Assembly (NCBI GenBank): GCA_029817715.1
Contig: JARUPY010000395.1
Span: forward strand, 682,001 to 746,000
From: Melastoma dodecandrum
Lineage: Eukaryota; Streptophyta; Magnoliopsida; Myrtales; Melastomataceae
Direction: 5' to 3'
Length of the DNA stretch: 64,000 nucleotides
The position numbers and the translations under genes were made by a program. Shown here piece by piece: positions 1 through 10,388 of the stretch. The stretch's first letter is position 1, and each line of letters begins with the position of its first letter. The notes under the pieces were generated by a model. The model was given only the letters and a program-made list of their open reading frames with translations. It was not told the DNA's origin and did not search any database.

Positions 1-109
1 TCCTTCCTTAAATTCAGAAATGAACTTTTCATCCATATGGAAATCCCACATATAATAATTGACTCCCTCTGTTTTGCTGATCCTATTCTACGTTGGGATT
101 CCCTGACAG

Positions 110-1144
110 AAAAAGGAAAGTTGAAGCACACGGTTGTGAGCCCTGACCCTTGTGAGACAAAAGACATCAGGAGCTTAAAGGTATTATTCTTTCCTTCTTT
201 ATATGTACAATTTCTCTGCATCCTTTCGTATGACTTACCCAGAAGCGTAAGTGTTGTCGCATAACGGCAAGAGCATTCACCTTTGCTACTTATCAAATTA
301 ACCTTGGTGTAGTGGGAATGTAACGAACGTGGGATTCTGTTTTCTTTTATGTCTACAAGCTAGATTGCGAGCCGTCCCAATGTGTATGTATTGGATACTC
401 CGGGAATTTTGCCACCAACCATCAGCGACATCGATATCTGCTCCAAGCTTGCTTTGACTGGTAGAGATGCTCCTGCTTAACTATATTGGCAATATTGAGT
501 CACTTTATGCGGGAGAGCTGCTTTATGCAAATATGTTGGAGAGGGCGTGGCCATGTATATCTTCTTCTGATGTCTTTTCCCTTCTTATGATACAAGGAGC
601 AATCAGTGATCACTTGGTAGGAGTGAAAGAACTTGCGCAGTATTTCCTGTCTGTGCTTAACTCGAGTGAAGAATATCGAAAATGGGAAAAGCTTTTACCT
701 CGAAGAAATGACTGTTTGGTCATAGATAGCCCTGGCGTATCAACAAGTGGATCTCATTTGGAAACAAAAAAGATAAGGCGGTACCCCTCAGATCATACCC
801 AGGTATGTTCATCCCATGCGGCTCTGAGGAAGTAATACAGAATTTAATCTCTTTTATCCAATTCTCTTTAATCGTTGATAAATTGCGGCATTTTTTGTTA
901 GGATTTTATCGTCCAAGATGTTCGTAGGACCCTCTTCGAGGAGATTTCCTCTCATCAATCCTCGCAGGATGTAAATGCTTCGATGCAGCTAATTGGAACA
1001 GAAATGACTGCTCTACGAGAGGCCTTTCGGATTTCTTTGGACTCGGAAGAGGAATCATGTCTCAGAGTTTCACAAAAGTTGTTGGACTTGTATCGAACAG
1101 GAAGGCTTGGACATTACACATTGGACAACGTTCCAGATCCCTAG
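110..1144 (+). CDS. DAR GTPase 2-like, mitochondrial (3' part of gene)
   Basis: This is the 3' part of a circularly permuted, YlqF/DAR-type GTPase gene. The family assembles the large ribosomal subunit; the plant DAR GTPase 2 group is assigned to mitochondria. Exons read from splice sites are 110-180, 364-460, 597-802 and 902-1144 (stop TAG at 1142), and all phases agree. The first exon encodes a conserved segment with KGKLKHTVVSP and ETKDIRSLK. The second encodes VYVLDTPGILPP, the G3 (DxPG) motif followed by the usual LPP. The third has GAISDHLVGVKELAQYFL. The last ends in RTGRLGHYTLD, typical of plant members of the family. The N-terminal G4-G5-G1 part must lie left of the window; positions 1-109 read as intron. 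No stop or frameshift is seen in the four exons. Family assignment rests on recognised motifs; the mitochondrial assignment is by family and not from a visible targeting peptide. Confidence 0.8.
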
Positions 1145-1162
1145 CATGCAAATTAATAGTAT

Positions 1163-2080
1163 CTGTCAGGTTTTGTTTCCCAAGAGAGAACAGAGTTAGT
1201 TCAACCGGATGGTCGATTCGAGAAAACGCGATTGAGGAGAAATTTCGGCTTGAACCTAAGAACATATCCTGCAGATGCTGAGTTTATGATTGATTCTTGA
1301 CAATGTGGTGCTGTTCCAATACACAGCTTCGCAATAGCGCATCAGGGCAGATTTGACTGGGGAGGAAGGTTCAACTCGTCCCAATCTTCATCATCTACCT
1401 TGTTGAAACACTTGTCCACCATCTCCTCGGCGACGAGATCCCCCCTGGAGGGCTCCCACTGCAAGAAAATAGTGAACATGACGAACCTTTGGGGAATAAC
1501 CTGATATAAAATGCAGATCATCGACTTAACAAGTGTGCGGTGCGGAACCTTTGGATTCTGGCCGTCTTTGGATTCCGGCCGTTATCCAAGAGATGACTCT
1601 GCAGACTTACATTATAAGCTGACGCCAGATATAAGGCCCCTGACAAACAATTGCAAAGGAAAACGCATTGAATATGTGCTCTGAGACCTCTACGAGATCC
1701 TTGCTGATTCTCCCCGCAACACACGGCACGCCATTTTGTACTCACGGATGATGCACTGCTGGATACCTCAAAGTCTACCTTCTCTAATCTGTGATAAGTT
1801 GGAAAGAAAAAGGAGACACAACTTGGTTGGTTGTGACATGCTAATCGGAAAAGGCGGTTCAGATATTGCTAACTCGGATTCAATGGGATTATAGTGATGA
1901 AATAACTGCATACTGACCTTAGAGCAATCTTAAGGCTCCTCGGGGACACCCTTCAACGACTGAATGGTGGAAATTATCCAACCATCTGTCATTGCAAGTT
2001 TCTGCTTCCTGCGAGAGCACAATTTGGAAGATCACAATACACTATTCTACATGTGGTAACTCATCTGAACGCCGTTTTTT
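1163..2080 (-). pseudogene. Broken tandem copy of the 3' end of the CHY1-like gene
   Basis: This stretch matches the last exons and 3' flank of the neighbouring hydrolase gene (2,308-3,120) in the same order and strand. The final exon reads WEPSRGDLVAEEMVDK then VDDEDWDELNLPPQSNLP, and then meets TGA where the intact gene has TCG. The codons for CAIAKL follow that stop in frame, so the peroxisome signal is cut off. The exon at about 1,685-1,790 also has a stop where the intact gene has a coding codon. Exons equivalent to GCRAILLDKD and to LKKASPTSLK are recognisable but worn. The copy also covers the region after the stop, with shared sequence around 1,180-1,200 and 2,325-2,340, so it arose by DNA duplication and not from an mRNA. 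Confidence 0.85.
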
Positions 2081-2453
2081 CCGTTACTTAGAGGAGGTTG
2101 ATAAATGCGGAGATCATAGTGTGATCATTAGAGTTGCTGCAAGAAACTGCCTGTATTCATAGGTAAGAGATTCCAAGTTCATTACTTCAGAGGATGAGGC
2201 CTATTCGTAACCAATTCGCTGAAGCTCAAGAATTACAGCAATACAAGATCTCCATGCCTTCTTCGTTAATGAAAATAGTAAAAAGTTCGAATACGATAAA
2301 GATGTTATCCATCCGGTTCTGTTTCCCAAGAGAGAACAGAGGTAGTTCATTCGAGAAGACAACCTCAAGGAGAAACCTCAGTCGGAACACAAGAACATAT
2401 CTTGCAGATGCAAATTTATGAATGTTTCTCAGTGATGTGGTGGTGTTCCAATA

Positions 2454-5010
2454 TCACAGCTTCGCGGTGGCGCACGAGGGCAGGTTCGACCGAGGAGGGA
2501 GGTTCAACTCCTCCCAATCTTCATCATCTAACCTTTCAAAATACTTGTCCACCATCTCCTCGGTGACGAGATCCAACCTGGAGGGTTCCCACTGCAAGGA
2601 AACAATGTGAGTGTGCCAAACTTTTGGGAGTAATCCTGATGTAAGAAACGACTGTGCCGAACCTTTGGATTCCGGTCCTTATCCAAGAGGATGGCTCGAC
2701 AACCCTGCATTATAAGATGACACCATACATAAGACCGGGACAAAATTATTGTGATGGAAAAGGCATTGAGTCTGCGATTTGAGACCTCTAAGAAATCCTT
2801 GCTGAGTTTTCCCCTCAACACATGGCATGCCATTCTGTACTCGCGGACGATGCATTGACGGATTCCTTGAAGTCTACCTCTAATCTGCAATCAGTTGGGA
2901 AGAAAAGGAAATCAAGAGCTGGTGGTATGTGTCTTGGGCAATCATATATAGACAAACATTGCTAGCTAAGTTTCAATCGAATTATAATGATCGGAGAACA
3001 GGATACCGATCTTAGGGTAATCTTAAGGCTCGTTGGGGATGCCTTCTTTAACGACTGAATGGTGAAAATCATCCAACCATTGGTCTCTGCACCAGCTTCC
3101 CCTTCCTGTGATGTCACGTTTTAGAGGATTACGACACACTACGCTACATTGTCACATTTTAGAGGATTACGATGCACTACGCTACATAAGGTAACATGTC
3201 TGAGCACTGCATTTTTCCGGAAGTTCGAAAAGGCTAATAAATTACCAGGCATGATATAATCTCCTCCACCGTTCTTCGACCAAAGCACCGGTTGATGACA
3301 TCTAACCTGCTTCAAACAAAAGTAGGCCATCAATGCAAAGATCGAGGACCGAGCAAGACGTGATCATGTATATCATGCCTAAATTGCTCACCTGTTATAT
3401 GCACTCTCTCTCTTTGGCTTAGGTTGCTCCCCAAAGGAATCGATGATGGACGAGATTACTGCAGCATCAGAGGATCCCGACTCACACAAATCCGCTTCTA
3501 GTGCTGCCAGTTTCTGCCAGAACAGTAAATGATGCAAAGTTACAGCTCAATGTTCAGTACAGGAAAGAAAGCACTAAACTAACATAATTGAAGTTAGCAC
3601 TGAACCGATGATGGGACGTAATGTGTCGCGAGGCCACACGCCAGCATTTCCGCACCGTCAAGACTAGCACCTGTAAGGCCCAGATACTCTCCTGGTACAG
3701 ACGAAAAAGAAAAGGTACCACATATAACCATCAGTTTTCTTCATGTGCAGGGATCGTACTCCACTTGCCGCAAATGATTGTGTGCAAGACAGTGTACAAA
3801 TAAGTAATGATCACAAGAGACATGCATCCTAACCGAAAAATCCAGGGAGTCTAGACAAGAAATATGACGATCCGCTATCTGGGAAGAGCCCGAGTGCTGT
3901 TTCCGGCATAGCAAACTTCTGAAATGAGAAAGTTCATGATCACGACAAGAAGGCTTTAAATTCCACATCAGAACAACTGTGCGAATTTATGGATTGAAAT
4001 GGGAATGCAGAGGCAAAAAAGCAACTAAGGGGAGGTACCGATTTTTCCGTCGCCACTCGAAAACGACCGTGCACTGAACACCCAGCACCTCCGCCCATGA
4101 CGATCCCATTTAATATTGAAACCTGAGAGTATTGCATGAAAGAATTGTAAAACTTATCCTACGAAAGGTCGACATCGAAGAACAGCATATCGAAGCACGC
4201 GGTAAAACCTGTGGTTTAGAGTAAGTTGCCATCAGATAGTTCAGAAAGAGTACGTCGCAAAAGATAACGGAACCTGATTTCCACCTCCCTGAGAATCTCA
4301 CGGGGGTAAAGTAAAAGACATTCGAAGATGCGCCACCGAAGCATTAGAGGAAAAAAAGGGTGTTGCTGCATATATTACCTTGCTTGATTTTGTTTACAAC
4401 AGCCGCGACATCACCGCCAACGCTGAAGGCCTTGCCTTTCCCCTACAACAGCAGGATGGCGTAAAGACCGGGTCACCTTTGCAAAACGTAACGAAAGTAC
4501 AAGAACAGAAAAACGAGTTCTGAAAGCAACCTTCAGAATTATCAACTTCACGTCCGGATCACTCTCGTAAGAAGTGAACAGATCGCGCAGGCGGGATACC
4601 TATTCACAAAGGACTCATAAACGACAAACACTTTCCTATGCGTATACATCCTGCCTTGATCTGAACACATGATCAACGAGAAGAACGATACATACCATGT
4701 AGAAGGACGCGGCGTTCAGTTGGTCGGGTCGGTTCAGCGTCACTATTACCGCACATCGCTTCACTTCCACCAGGACCTTTCCCAAAGACATCAGTAACAA
4801 ATTCAAAGCCATGATGTATATAATTAGGAGAAACTATTAATATAATTCTTTATTTGATAGAATAGTTATCCCAAGAACTTTGAATTATTGTTTTTCTTTC
4901 CACGGCTGTGCCAACGCCACCATTTAATACAAATGGACAGAAGAAGAAACCAGAAAACAGAGAGATAGTGAGAATACCTGGTGCTCTGATGTCGAAGAGA
5001 ATGAAGACAT
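2454..5010 (-). CDS. CHY1: 3-hydroxyisobutyryl-CoA hydrolase, peroxisomal (CHY1-like)
   Basis: Complete gene of 14 exons on the - strand, 380 aa. Exons, 5' to 3': 5010-4978, 4776-4696, 4599-4531, 4442-4379, 4288-4209, 4122-4039, 3918-3834, 3691-3606, 3513-3392, 3306-3246, 3105-3007, 2884-2786, 2704-2663 and 2591-2454. All have GT-AG borders and matching phases, and the length fits the family (about 380 aa). The enzyme releases 3-hydroxyisobutyrate from its CoA ester in valine breakdown. Crotonase-fold signs are LNRPDQLNA, GGDVAAV, NGIVMGGGAG and PETALGLFPDSG; E143 and D151 in the last match the spacing of the catalytic acids in this family. The protein ends in AKL, a type 1 peroxisomal signal. 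A TATA-like stretch lies at 5121-5134 on the coding strand. One residue appears missing before GRLQG relative to what I recall of relatives; otherwise it looks intact. Confidence 0.92.
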
Positions 5011-5120
5011 GGCTAGAATCTGAGCAGAACTACAGGATGGAATGAAGCAGAACGACTCTCCCTCGTCCTTAACCTCGCTCTCGCTCTTGCTCTGCCTCGG
5101 GTTTGCAAGCTAACGTGGCA

Positions 5121-5134
5121 TATTTATATATAAG
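5121..5134 (-). promoter_or_regulatory. TATA-like box of the CHY1-like gene
   Basis: On the - strand this reads CTTATATATAAATA, about 110 bases before the ATG at 5010. Spacing and sequence fit a plant core promoter with a short leader. The transcription start cannot be seen. Confidence 0.45.
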
Positions 5135-5869
5135 ATGGTGTGAAACGATATTAGGATCGCGATTCTTGCATCGTTTCCGTGATAAGACTCGTGGTTAGCG
5201 AGGCCCTCGAGGTATTGTATATTAGTAGATCGAACACGTAAATGTTTTTTTTTAATTAGAGAATACACATCATCTTGTAGTGCCGTGATATCAAGAAGTT
5301 GACTAAACGATTATTATAATTATCACGAGGGAATCGAGCTTGCCTTAGCTGTAAAAAGGGATAGAATGATTGACATTATCTTTCTGTTGTTTATGGTTTC
5401 TTCATTCTTCAAGTCTAGGGTTTCCACGCAGCGACTGTTTAACAAAAGTAAAACACAAAGGTTTGGAGGAAGTGTTCGTCGTGAAGGGAAGACCAAAGCA
5501 CGAGATGATACAATCAGTATTTGGTTTGATTACTGACTGCTCGTCCACTAATTCGGATGGCTTCAAAGTTCCCTTGATCGATGGAATTCAGAACTCCTAT
5601 GGAAGGTTGAAATTGGGAAGCATGAGTTTTGAGCAGGTTCGGCCTCATAATACTGTTGACGAATAGCGCCGTGTCCTTTTCCGTTACTCCCTTCGGGAAC
5701 ATTCATGATATAATTCCCCACAATAACAGCGAGGGGGACGTGCATAAGTACCATCTTATATCTTTTCGGTATTATAGCATATTCTTTTATACGAATTTCA
5801 TATATGTCGTTGTACGCGTGCCCTCCAGGCTAGCACGCGCGTGGCGGTTTGGATGAATCGAGGATCTGG
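5135..5869. other. Intergenic; one unassigned ORF
   Basis: No recognised gene. An open frame on the + strand (5370-5666, 98 aa) contains EEVFVVKGRPKHEMIQSVFG and similar sequence, but matches no family I know and has no splice context that extends it. I do not call it a gene. Confidence 0.4.
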
Positions 5870-6560
5870 GTCCGCTCTTCCGAGGTCCAATCCGGTCGGC
5901 GTCGTGACTCGAGCGCCGAACGCTGCAGAAGGGAATCGGGTTGGGCACTCCCTTAGTTCCCGAATGGGCCTGCGGGGCGTTTCGCCCTCGTTAAAGGTGA
6001 CAGGCGAAAGGCTGCATTAAGGCCTCATTTAGGAGCTTTTGGGAGAACTCGAAAAAAAAATGGCTCCGTAAAAAAAATGTTGTTGTTTAACCTAAATAAA
6101 ATATATGGAGTCGCCACCGACTTAAGTTTGAAACTGGTTTAAGTCGAAAAAGTCAGAGTAAGTTCGGGGATTCCTATTTACTAACTCTTACATTAACATG
6201 CAAAAAAGGAGGTGACGTTTGCTCCAAAAGTTTTGCTTTTGCTTAATGGGCGTTGCATCCGATCCGGGAGTTGGGTCGGACTCATATCAATGTTTTATGG
6301 GAGTTGGACCCAATTCGGGCTTTTAACTCGAATTCATGTTGGATGTTTAGGAAAACTATCAAACATGCGACAGCAATCGTAATCGGCCTACAACACACTT
6401 ATCCACGTCCACTTATTTAGATAAAAGGGATGGGGAAGGATCATGACTGCGGGCCTATGCACTTGGGCCCGTAGTCCGTTACAGGTAGATTTAAAAATAA
6501 TTCGAGGAGGCCTGCACTTCCTCTTTGTACCTTTGATAAAGGTTGGAGCCGCTTTATCTT
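5870..6560. repeat. Probable interspersed repeat (retrotransposon-like)
   Basis: The base composition changes sharply to GC-rich, and the stretch contains GGAGTCGCCACCGACTTAAG near 6110. GGAGTCGCCACC is a phrase I recognise from dispersed repeats in plant genomes, often LTR-element related. No coding frame, terminal repeats or target duplication could be found, so the element type is open. Confidence 0.35.
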
Positions 6561-6780
6561 CTTGATGTCGCGGTTTTTACACACTCGGAAAGATCCACGT
6601 GGTTTGATACACGCGCTTTCGAGTAATCTTCGGCCGTTGACATCCGCCTTGTCGGATTATCGCACCCCTCGGTCGGTGTTCATGCAAACGAAACAAGAAG
6701 GTGGTCAGAAAGTCCAAATTTAAATCGAAGTGAATGATTAGAACCCAATTGAGTAAGAGCGATACTTACGGGGTGTTGTG

Positions 6781-6884
6781 AGCCCATTGATGTCAATCAT
6801 CCGTGACGTCGAAAGATAACGGAGCCTTGTGTAGCCCGTTGATATCGGTCCTCCGCAATGTCGGAAGATAACGTTCCTTGGTAG
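6781..6884. repeat. Two imperfect tandem units of 52 bp
   Basis: Unit 1 starts AGCCCATTGATGTCAATCAT and unit 2, 52 bases later, starts AGCCCGTTGATATCGGTCCT. Both continue with TCCG, a GTCG core and AAGATAACG. Only two units are present. The function is unknown. Confidence 0.6.
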
Positions 6885-7321
6885 TGAATTCCATTTGAGG
6901 ATGGGAAATCGAGTCGACTTGTGATCTTTCGAGAATATCCTAAATAAATAGCTAGAAGGGTTCTATGTCTAGTCCGTTGATCCATACATGTTATGAATCC
7001 TACGATAGTGAATAATAATAATCGCAATTCTTTTTGTTAATTAAATTTTCTTCAAAAAATCAACTTAGTTCAAGATCTAATCTCATCCACAAAAAAAAAT
7101 TGTAATTGCGTCCCGTTCCTTTTCATCCGTTAGTATTTGAATCTCCTCCGAGAAAGTAGGATCGTGGACAAAGACCCGCCTCCTGTCTCTGCCACGCTCA
7201 ATATATATGGCCGCGAAGGCAGTGCCTGTTTAGGATATCTGAGTTACGCAATATCCATCGTAGTTTGTTCCATTTACGAGAATCGCCAAGAGGGATTTTG
7301 TTTCGATAAGCGAGGGACAAG

Positions 7322-7965
7322 ATGCAGGCGATCAGGGACAAGATTAACGACATAAAAGCCATGCGCAAGGCCAAGGCCGAAGCCAAGGCTGAAGAGAAGG
7401 TATGTATAGTGGTCATTCTTTTAGGCTTCAGTTCTATGTGAATGTCGAAACTCATGAACTTTTTGTAGCGGGAGCCCTATGGTCCTTGGCTCACTAGAAT
7501 GGACTCTAGACATTCTGTCGTTCATGTTGTTCATTTGAAATTATTTTTCGTATACACAATAGAAGCGGTCTTTTCGTAAGAAATTTTTACTTCTCTAGCG
7601 TAATTTTTCAGATGTCCACCCCCCTCTCCGTTTTTATTTGTTTTTGTTTGACGAGCAATTGTCCATAGGCCGAGAAGGAACTTGCGAAAGCGAGGGTCGA
7701 AGTAGCACATGAGGTGAGGCTGGCAAGGGAGGCAGAAGCATCAATGGATCTTCACGTTGCCAAAGCCAGTGAGAGAGTTGACAAAGAAATTGCCAAATAT
7801 TCTGGGGGAGGTGATAATTACTCGCAGCCCGGTGGCCTTGACCCCAGCTATGATCCTAGCATTGGGGGTGGCGATCCAGCCGATATTGGAATGAATCCCA
7901 ATCCCAATGCTCCCGCATCTCGACCGGCTGAGCCACATAATCCTTCATCTCACCAGTTGCTATAA
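7322..7965 (+). CDS. Late embryogenesis abundant protein, LEA_1 (group 4) type
   Basis: Two exons, 7322-7399 and 7669-7965 (GT-AG, phase 0), give 124 aa. The protein starts MQAIRDKINDIKAMRKAKAE and continues with EEKAEKELAKARVEVAHEVR and EAEASMDLHVAKASERVDKE. The MQ start, the EKAEK core and the xxLHxAK block are the marks of the LEA_1 family (D-113 type). Residues 1 to about 72 are highly charged and should be disordered or form an amphipathic helix. The C-terminal third is rich in Gly, Pro, Asn and Ser and shows no hydrophobic segment. Such proteins protect membranes and enzymes in drying seeds and stressed tissue and are usually induced by abscisic acid. A G-box core CACGTG lies at 6596-6601, about 720 bases upstream and next to a repeat, so its role is doubtful. 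The start is the first ATG of the exon that carries the family N-terminus. Confidence 0.8.
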
Positions 7966-9560
7966 GCAGAATATGAAGCAGCGACATGGCCTTATATACA
8001 CATTTTACTTGTCGGTATATCAACCACTTTAGGTAACGTCAAAATTTGATTTCAACAACTACTGTTTCCCGAGATTTTGCGAATTTCGGTGATCGTATTT
8101 GGCACATTACGCGTGCTTTATATATTTATTTTTTTTAACCTCAGCTGTGTTCAAGTGAATAGCATTGCCCATCCTCCTTCAATGAGCTCCCCATCGAAAA
8201 CCTTTTGAAACCTTCGTGTAATCAATCAATTTCACGTCTGTGCGATCTTCTTAAGTGGTTAAGGCCTCGATGTCGTTTAGTGACGACAATTTCGGCCTTT
8301 TGTAAAACGAAACAATGATTAATATTAATTGATCGAGTTTGAAACTGGCTGAAATGCAGTTCAATATAATTGACACAATGAATTCTAAACATTTTTCATG
8401 CATTTCTGTTAATCGCACGAATGACGATCGGATCAATCCACCTAGTCCTTCACCTCATCAACCAGGTATCCAACACTTTTTCCCAGTTTCGGAATTGTTT
8501 AGCTGTTTCATTATTTTCTAAAATATCCGAGGCTTATTATGGATGGCCCCATAATTGATTTCATTGGTTGCGCGAATATCAGTGGATCAAGTGTTTATTT
8601 GATGTAGAGATCACAATGTTATTAGTCATATTATCAAGATCTCATGGAGATGGCATTGTTGAAACCTCGATCTTCGTCTGAATTATAATCTACAAAGGGC
8701 TGCCCTTAGTCATGATTCATTTAATTATCCGATCACGGTGTGGCATCCATGACCATTTGGGATGCTTCTATCAGGATGTTTGACTACAAAATGATCCCAG
8801 CATGGCATTGTCCGTAGACAATTACGGAGAATGTTTCACATAATTTCTGATGGAAGCTGGCCGCAACTTACATTAACGACATCTTTCGGATATTTAGTTT
8901 TGATCGTGTGCTCCAAATAGCACAATCTATGATACAACATCGGCACATCCTTCGCCCATTTTCCTCAACTTTCTTGATATCCATGGCATGCTTGAAATCG
9001 CAAATGCTAGAAAACTGGACATATGCATTCGATGATGTGATCATGAAATGGTTATGGCATAACCATTTTCATATATAGCCATATCGACAAATCGCAACCC
9101 AATCTACTTAACTAAAGAGGATGAATACAATGAGGTTATGATTGTCATAATATAAAATGAAAACCATGGATCTTTTCATTTTTTGGGGCAATTAATGCTA
9201 CCTACCGCGTCAAAACTGCCATCTATGGCAATATCAGAGGATATCAGTCACCAAAGTACCAGTAAGAAGACAAATTGTCCATTACTTCTTCCGGCCGTTT
9301 CCGGTAATCCTTTCCGACTATCATTGTTGGCCATGAGCTCTAGATTCTTGTAACCCTAAATAGGGAATTCGGCCCACCATGCGATTGCAAGTTGGCGCCG
9401 CTTTAGCATTTCAAATATCGATCATCGAGATTCAATGCATTCTAGCCATTACTTCCATATCAATAGAAATTTTGCCCAACAAGAATTATTAATACCAAAT
9501 CTCGGCAAAAATGGAAAATGAATCTTCCCCCAATGAAGACTAATATTTGTTTTCCCTCGC
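7966..9560. other. Intergenic, no gene seen
   Basis: The stretch is AT-rich with only short open frames that have no family signature. It holds the 3' region of the LEA gene and the upstream region of the MADS-box gene. Confidence 0.6.
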
Positions 9561-9566
9561 TATAAG
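9561..9566 (+). promoter_or_regulatory. TATA-like box before the MADS-box gene
   Basis: TATAAG lies about 45 bases before the chosen ATG at 9606. If it is used, the leader would be very short. No other core element is clear. Confidence 0.3.
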
Positions 9567-9605
9567 TACCATGAAAATCACATGGTCGAGAAGCTGCACA
9601 CAACA

Positions 9606-10388
9606 ATGACTCGGAAGAAGGTGACACTGGCATACATCGAGAATGAGGCTGCAAGGAAGGCCACCTTCAAGAAGAGGAAGAAGGGGCTCATGAAGAAGGT
9701 GAATGAGCTGAGCACGTTGTGCGGGATCGAGTCCTGTGCAATTGTGTACAGCCCTTATGACCCCGAGCCTGAGGTGTGGCCGTCGGCACTTGGGGCGAGG
9801 CGGACCATCGCTCGGTTTAGGAACATGTCGGAGATGGACCAGAGCAAGAGGATGATGAACCAGGTGGGCTTCATCAAGCAGCGGATCTCCAAGGCTCATG
9901 AACAGCTCAAGAAGCAGCTCCGAGAGAACCGCGAGAGGGAGGTGACCGGGATCATGCACCGTGCGCTGTTGGGTCACGGTCTTGGCGGTCTCAACCTGCT
10001 TGACCTGAATGACCTCGGCTGGCTGGTCGATAAGAACCTCAGGGAGATCGATGAGCGGATCAAATCTCTGATGAAGAACCCTAATCCTAACCCTGATGTC
10101 CCCTCCAAGGATGTTGCCCCCGCTGCCGACAACAACAGCAAGGCCAAGGTGGAGGTCGGGGAATCATCTAGTGTCCCAAGGAACACCTCTGCCTTGGCTT
10201 CTGAATCCGGCCCGAGCCAGGAGCCATGGACCATGTACATGGAGATGTTCAAGCCCAATGAGAATGTTGCTGATGATGTCGTTGGTGGCGATAGCAACTT
10301 CGGGAGGATCACTGATGACATGGCGGCCCCATCCTACTTCCTCCCCAATCAAGGCCTCCCATGGTCCAACAATTTCCATTTACCGTGA
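9606..10388 (+). CDS. Type I (M-gamma) MADS-box protein, AGL80-like
   Basis: Single-exon gene, 260 aa from the ATG at 9606. An in-frame ATG at 9582 would add eight residues before the MADS domain. I prefer 9606 because the domain then starts at residue 1 (MTRKKVTLAYIENEAARKAT). Residues 1-60 form the DNA-binding and dimerisation domain, with FKKRKKGLMKKVNELSTLCG and then IESCAIVYSPYDPEPEVWPS. The PEVWPS ending and lack of introns are typical of the M-gamma subgroup that includes AGL80. A helical, charged region follows at about residues 75-125 (SKRMMNQVGFIKQRISKAHE and after), with no K-box. The C-terminal 100 residues are of low complexity, rich in Asn, Pro, Ser and Ala. Members act in the nucleus, mainly in the central cell and endosperm. 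Several antisense open frames across it are shadows caused by its GC-rich codons. Intact. Confidence 0.9.
   Translation: MTRKKVTLAYIENEAARKATFKKRKKGLMKKVNELSTLCGIESCAIVYSPYDPEPEVWPSALGARRTIARFRNMSEMDQSKRMMNQVGFIKQRISKAHEQLKKQLRENREREVTGIMHRALLGHGLGGLNLLDLNDLGWLVDKNLREIDERIKSLMKNPNPNPDVPSKDVAPAADNNSKAKVEVGESSSVPRNTSALASESGPSQEPWTMYMEMFKPNENVADDVVGGDSNFGRITDDMAAPSYFLPNQGLPWSNNFHLP

Noticed and set aside
1..109. Open frame at 37-264 as its own gene
   Set aside because: Its first part is intron and its middle is an exon of the DAR GTPase gene.
6596..6601. G-box as an abscisic-acid element of the LEA gene
   Set aside because: A single CACGTG 720 bases away beside a repeat; a chance match is likely.
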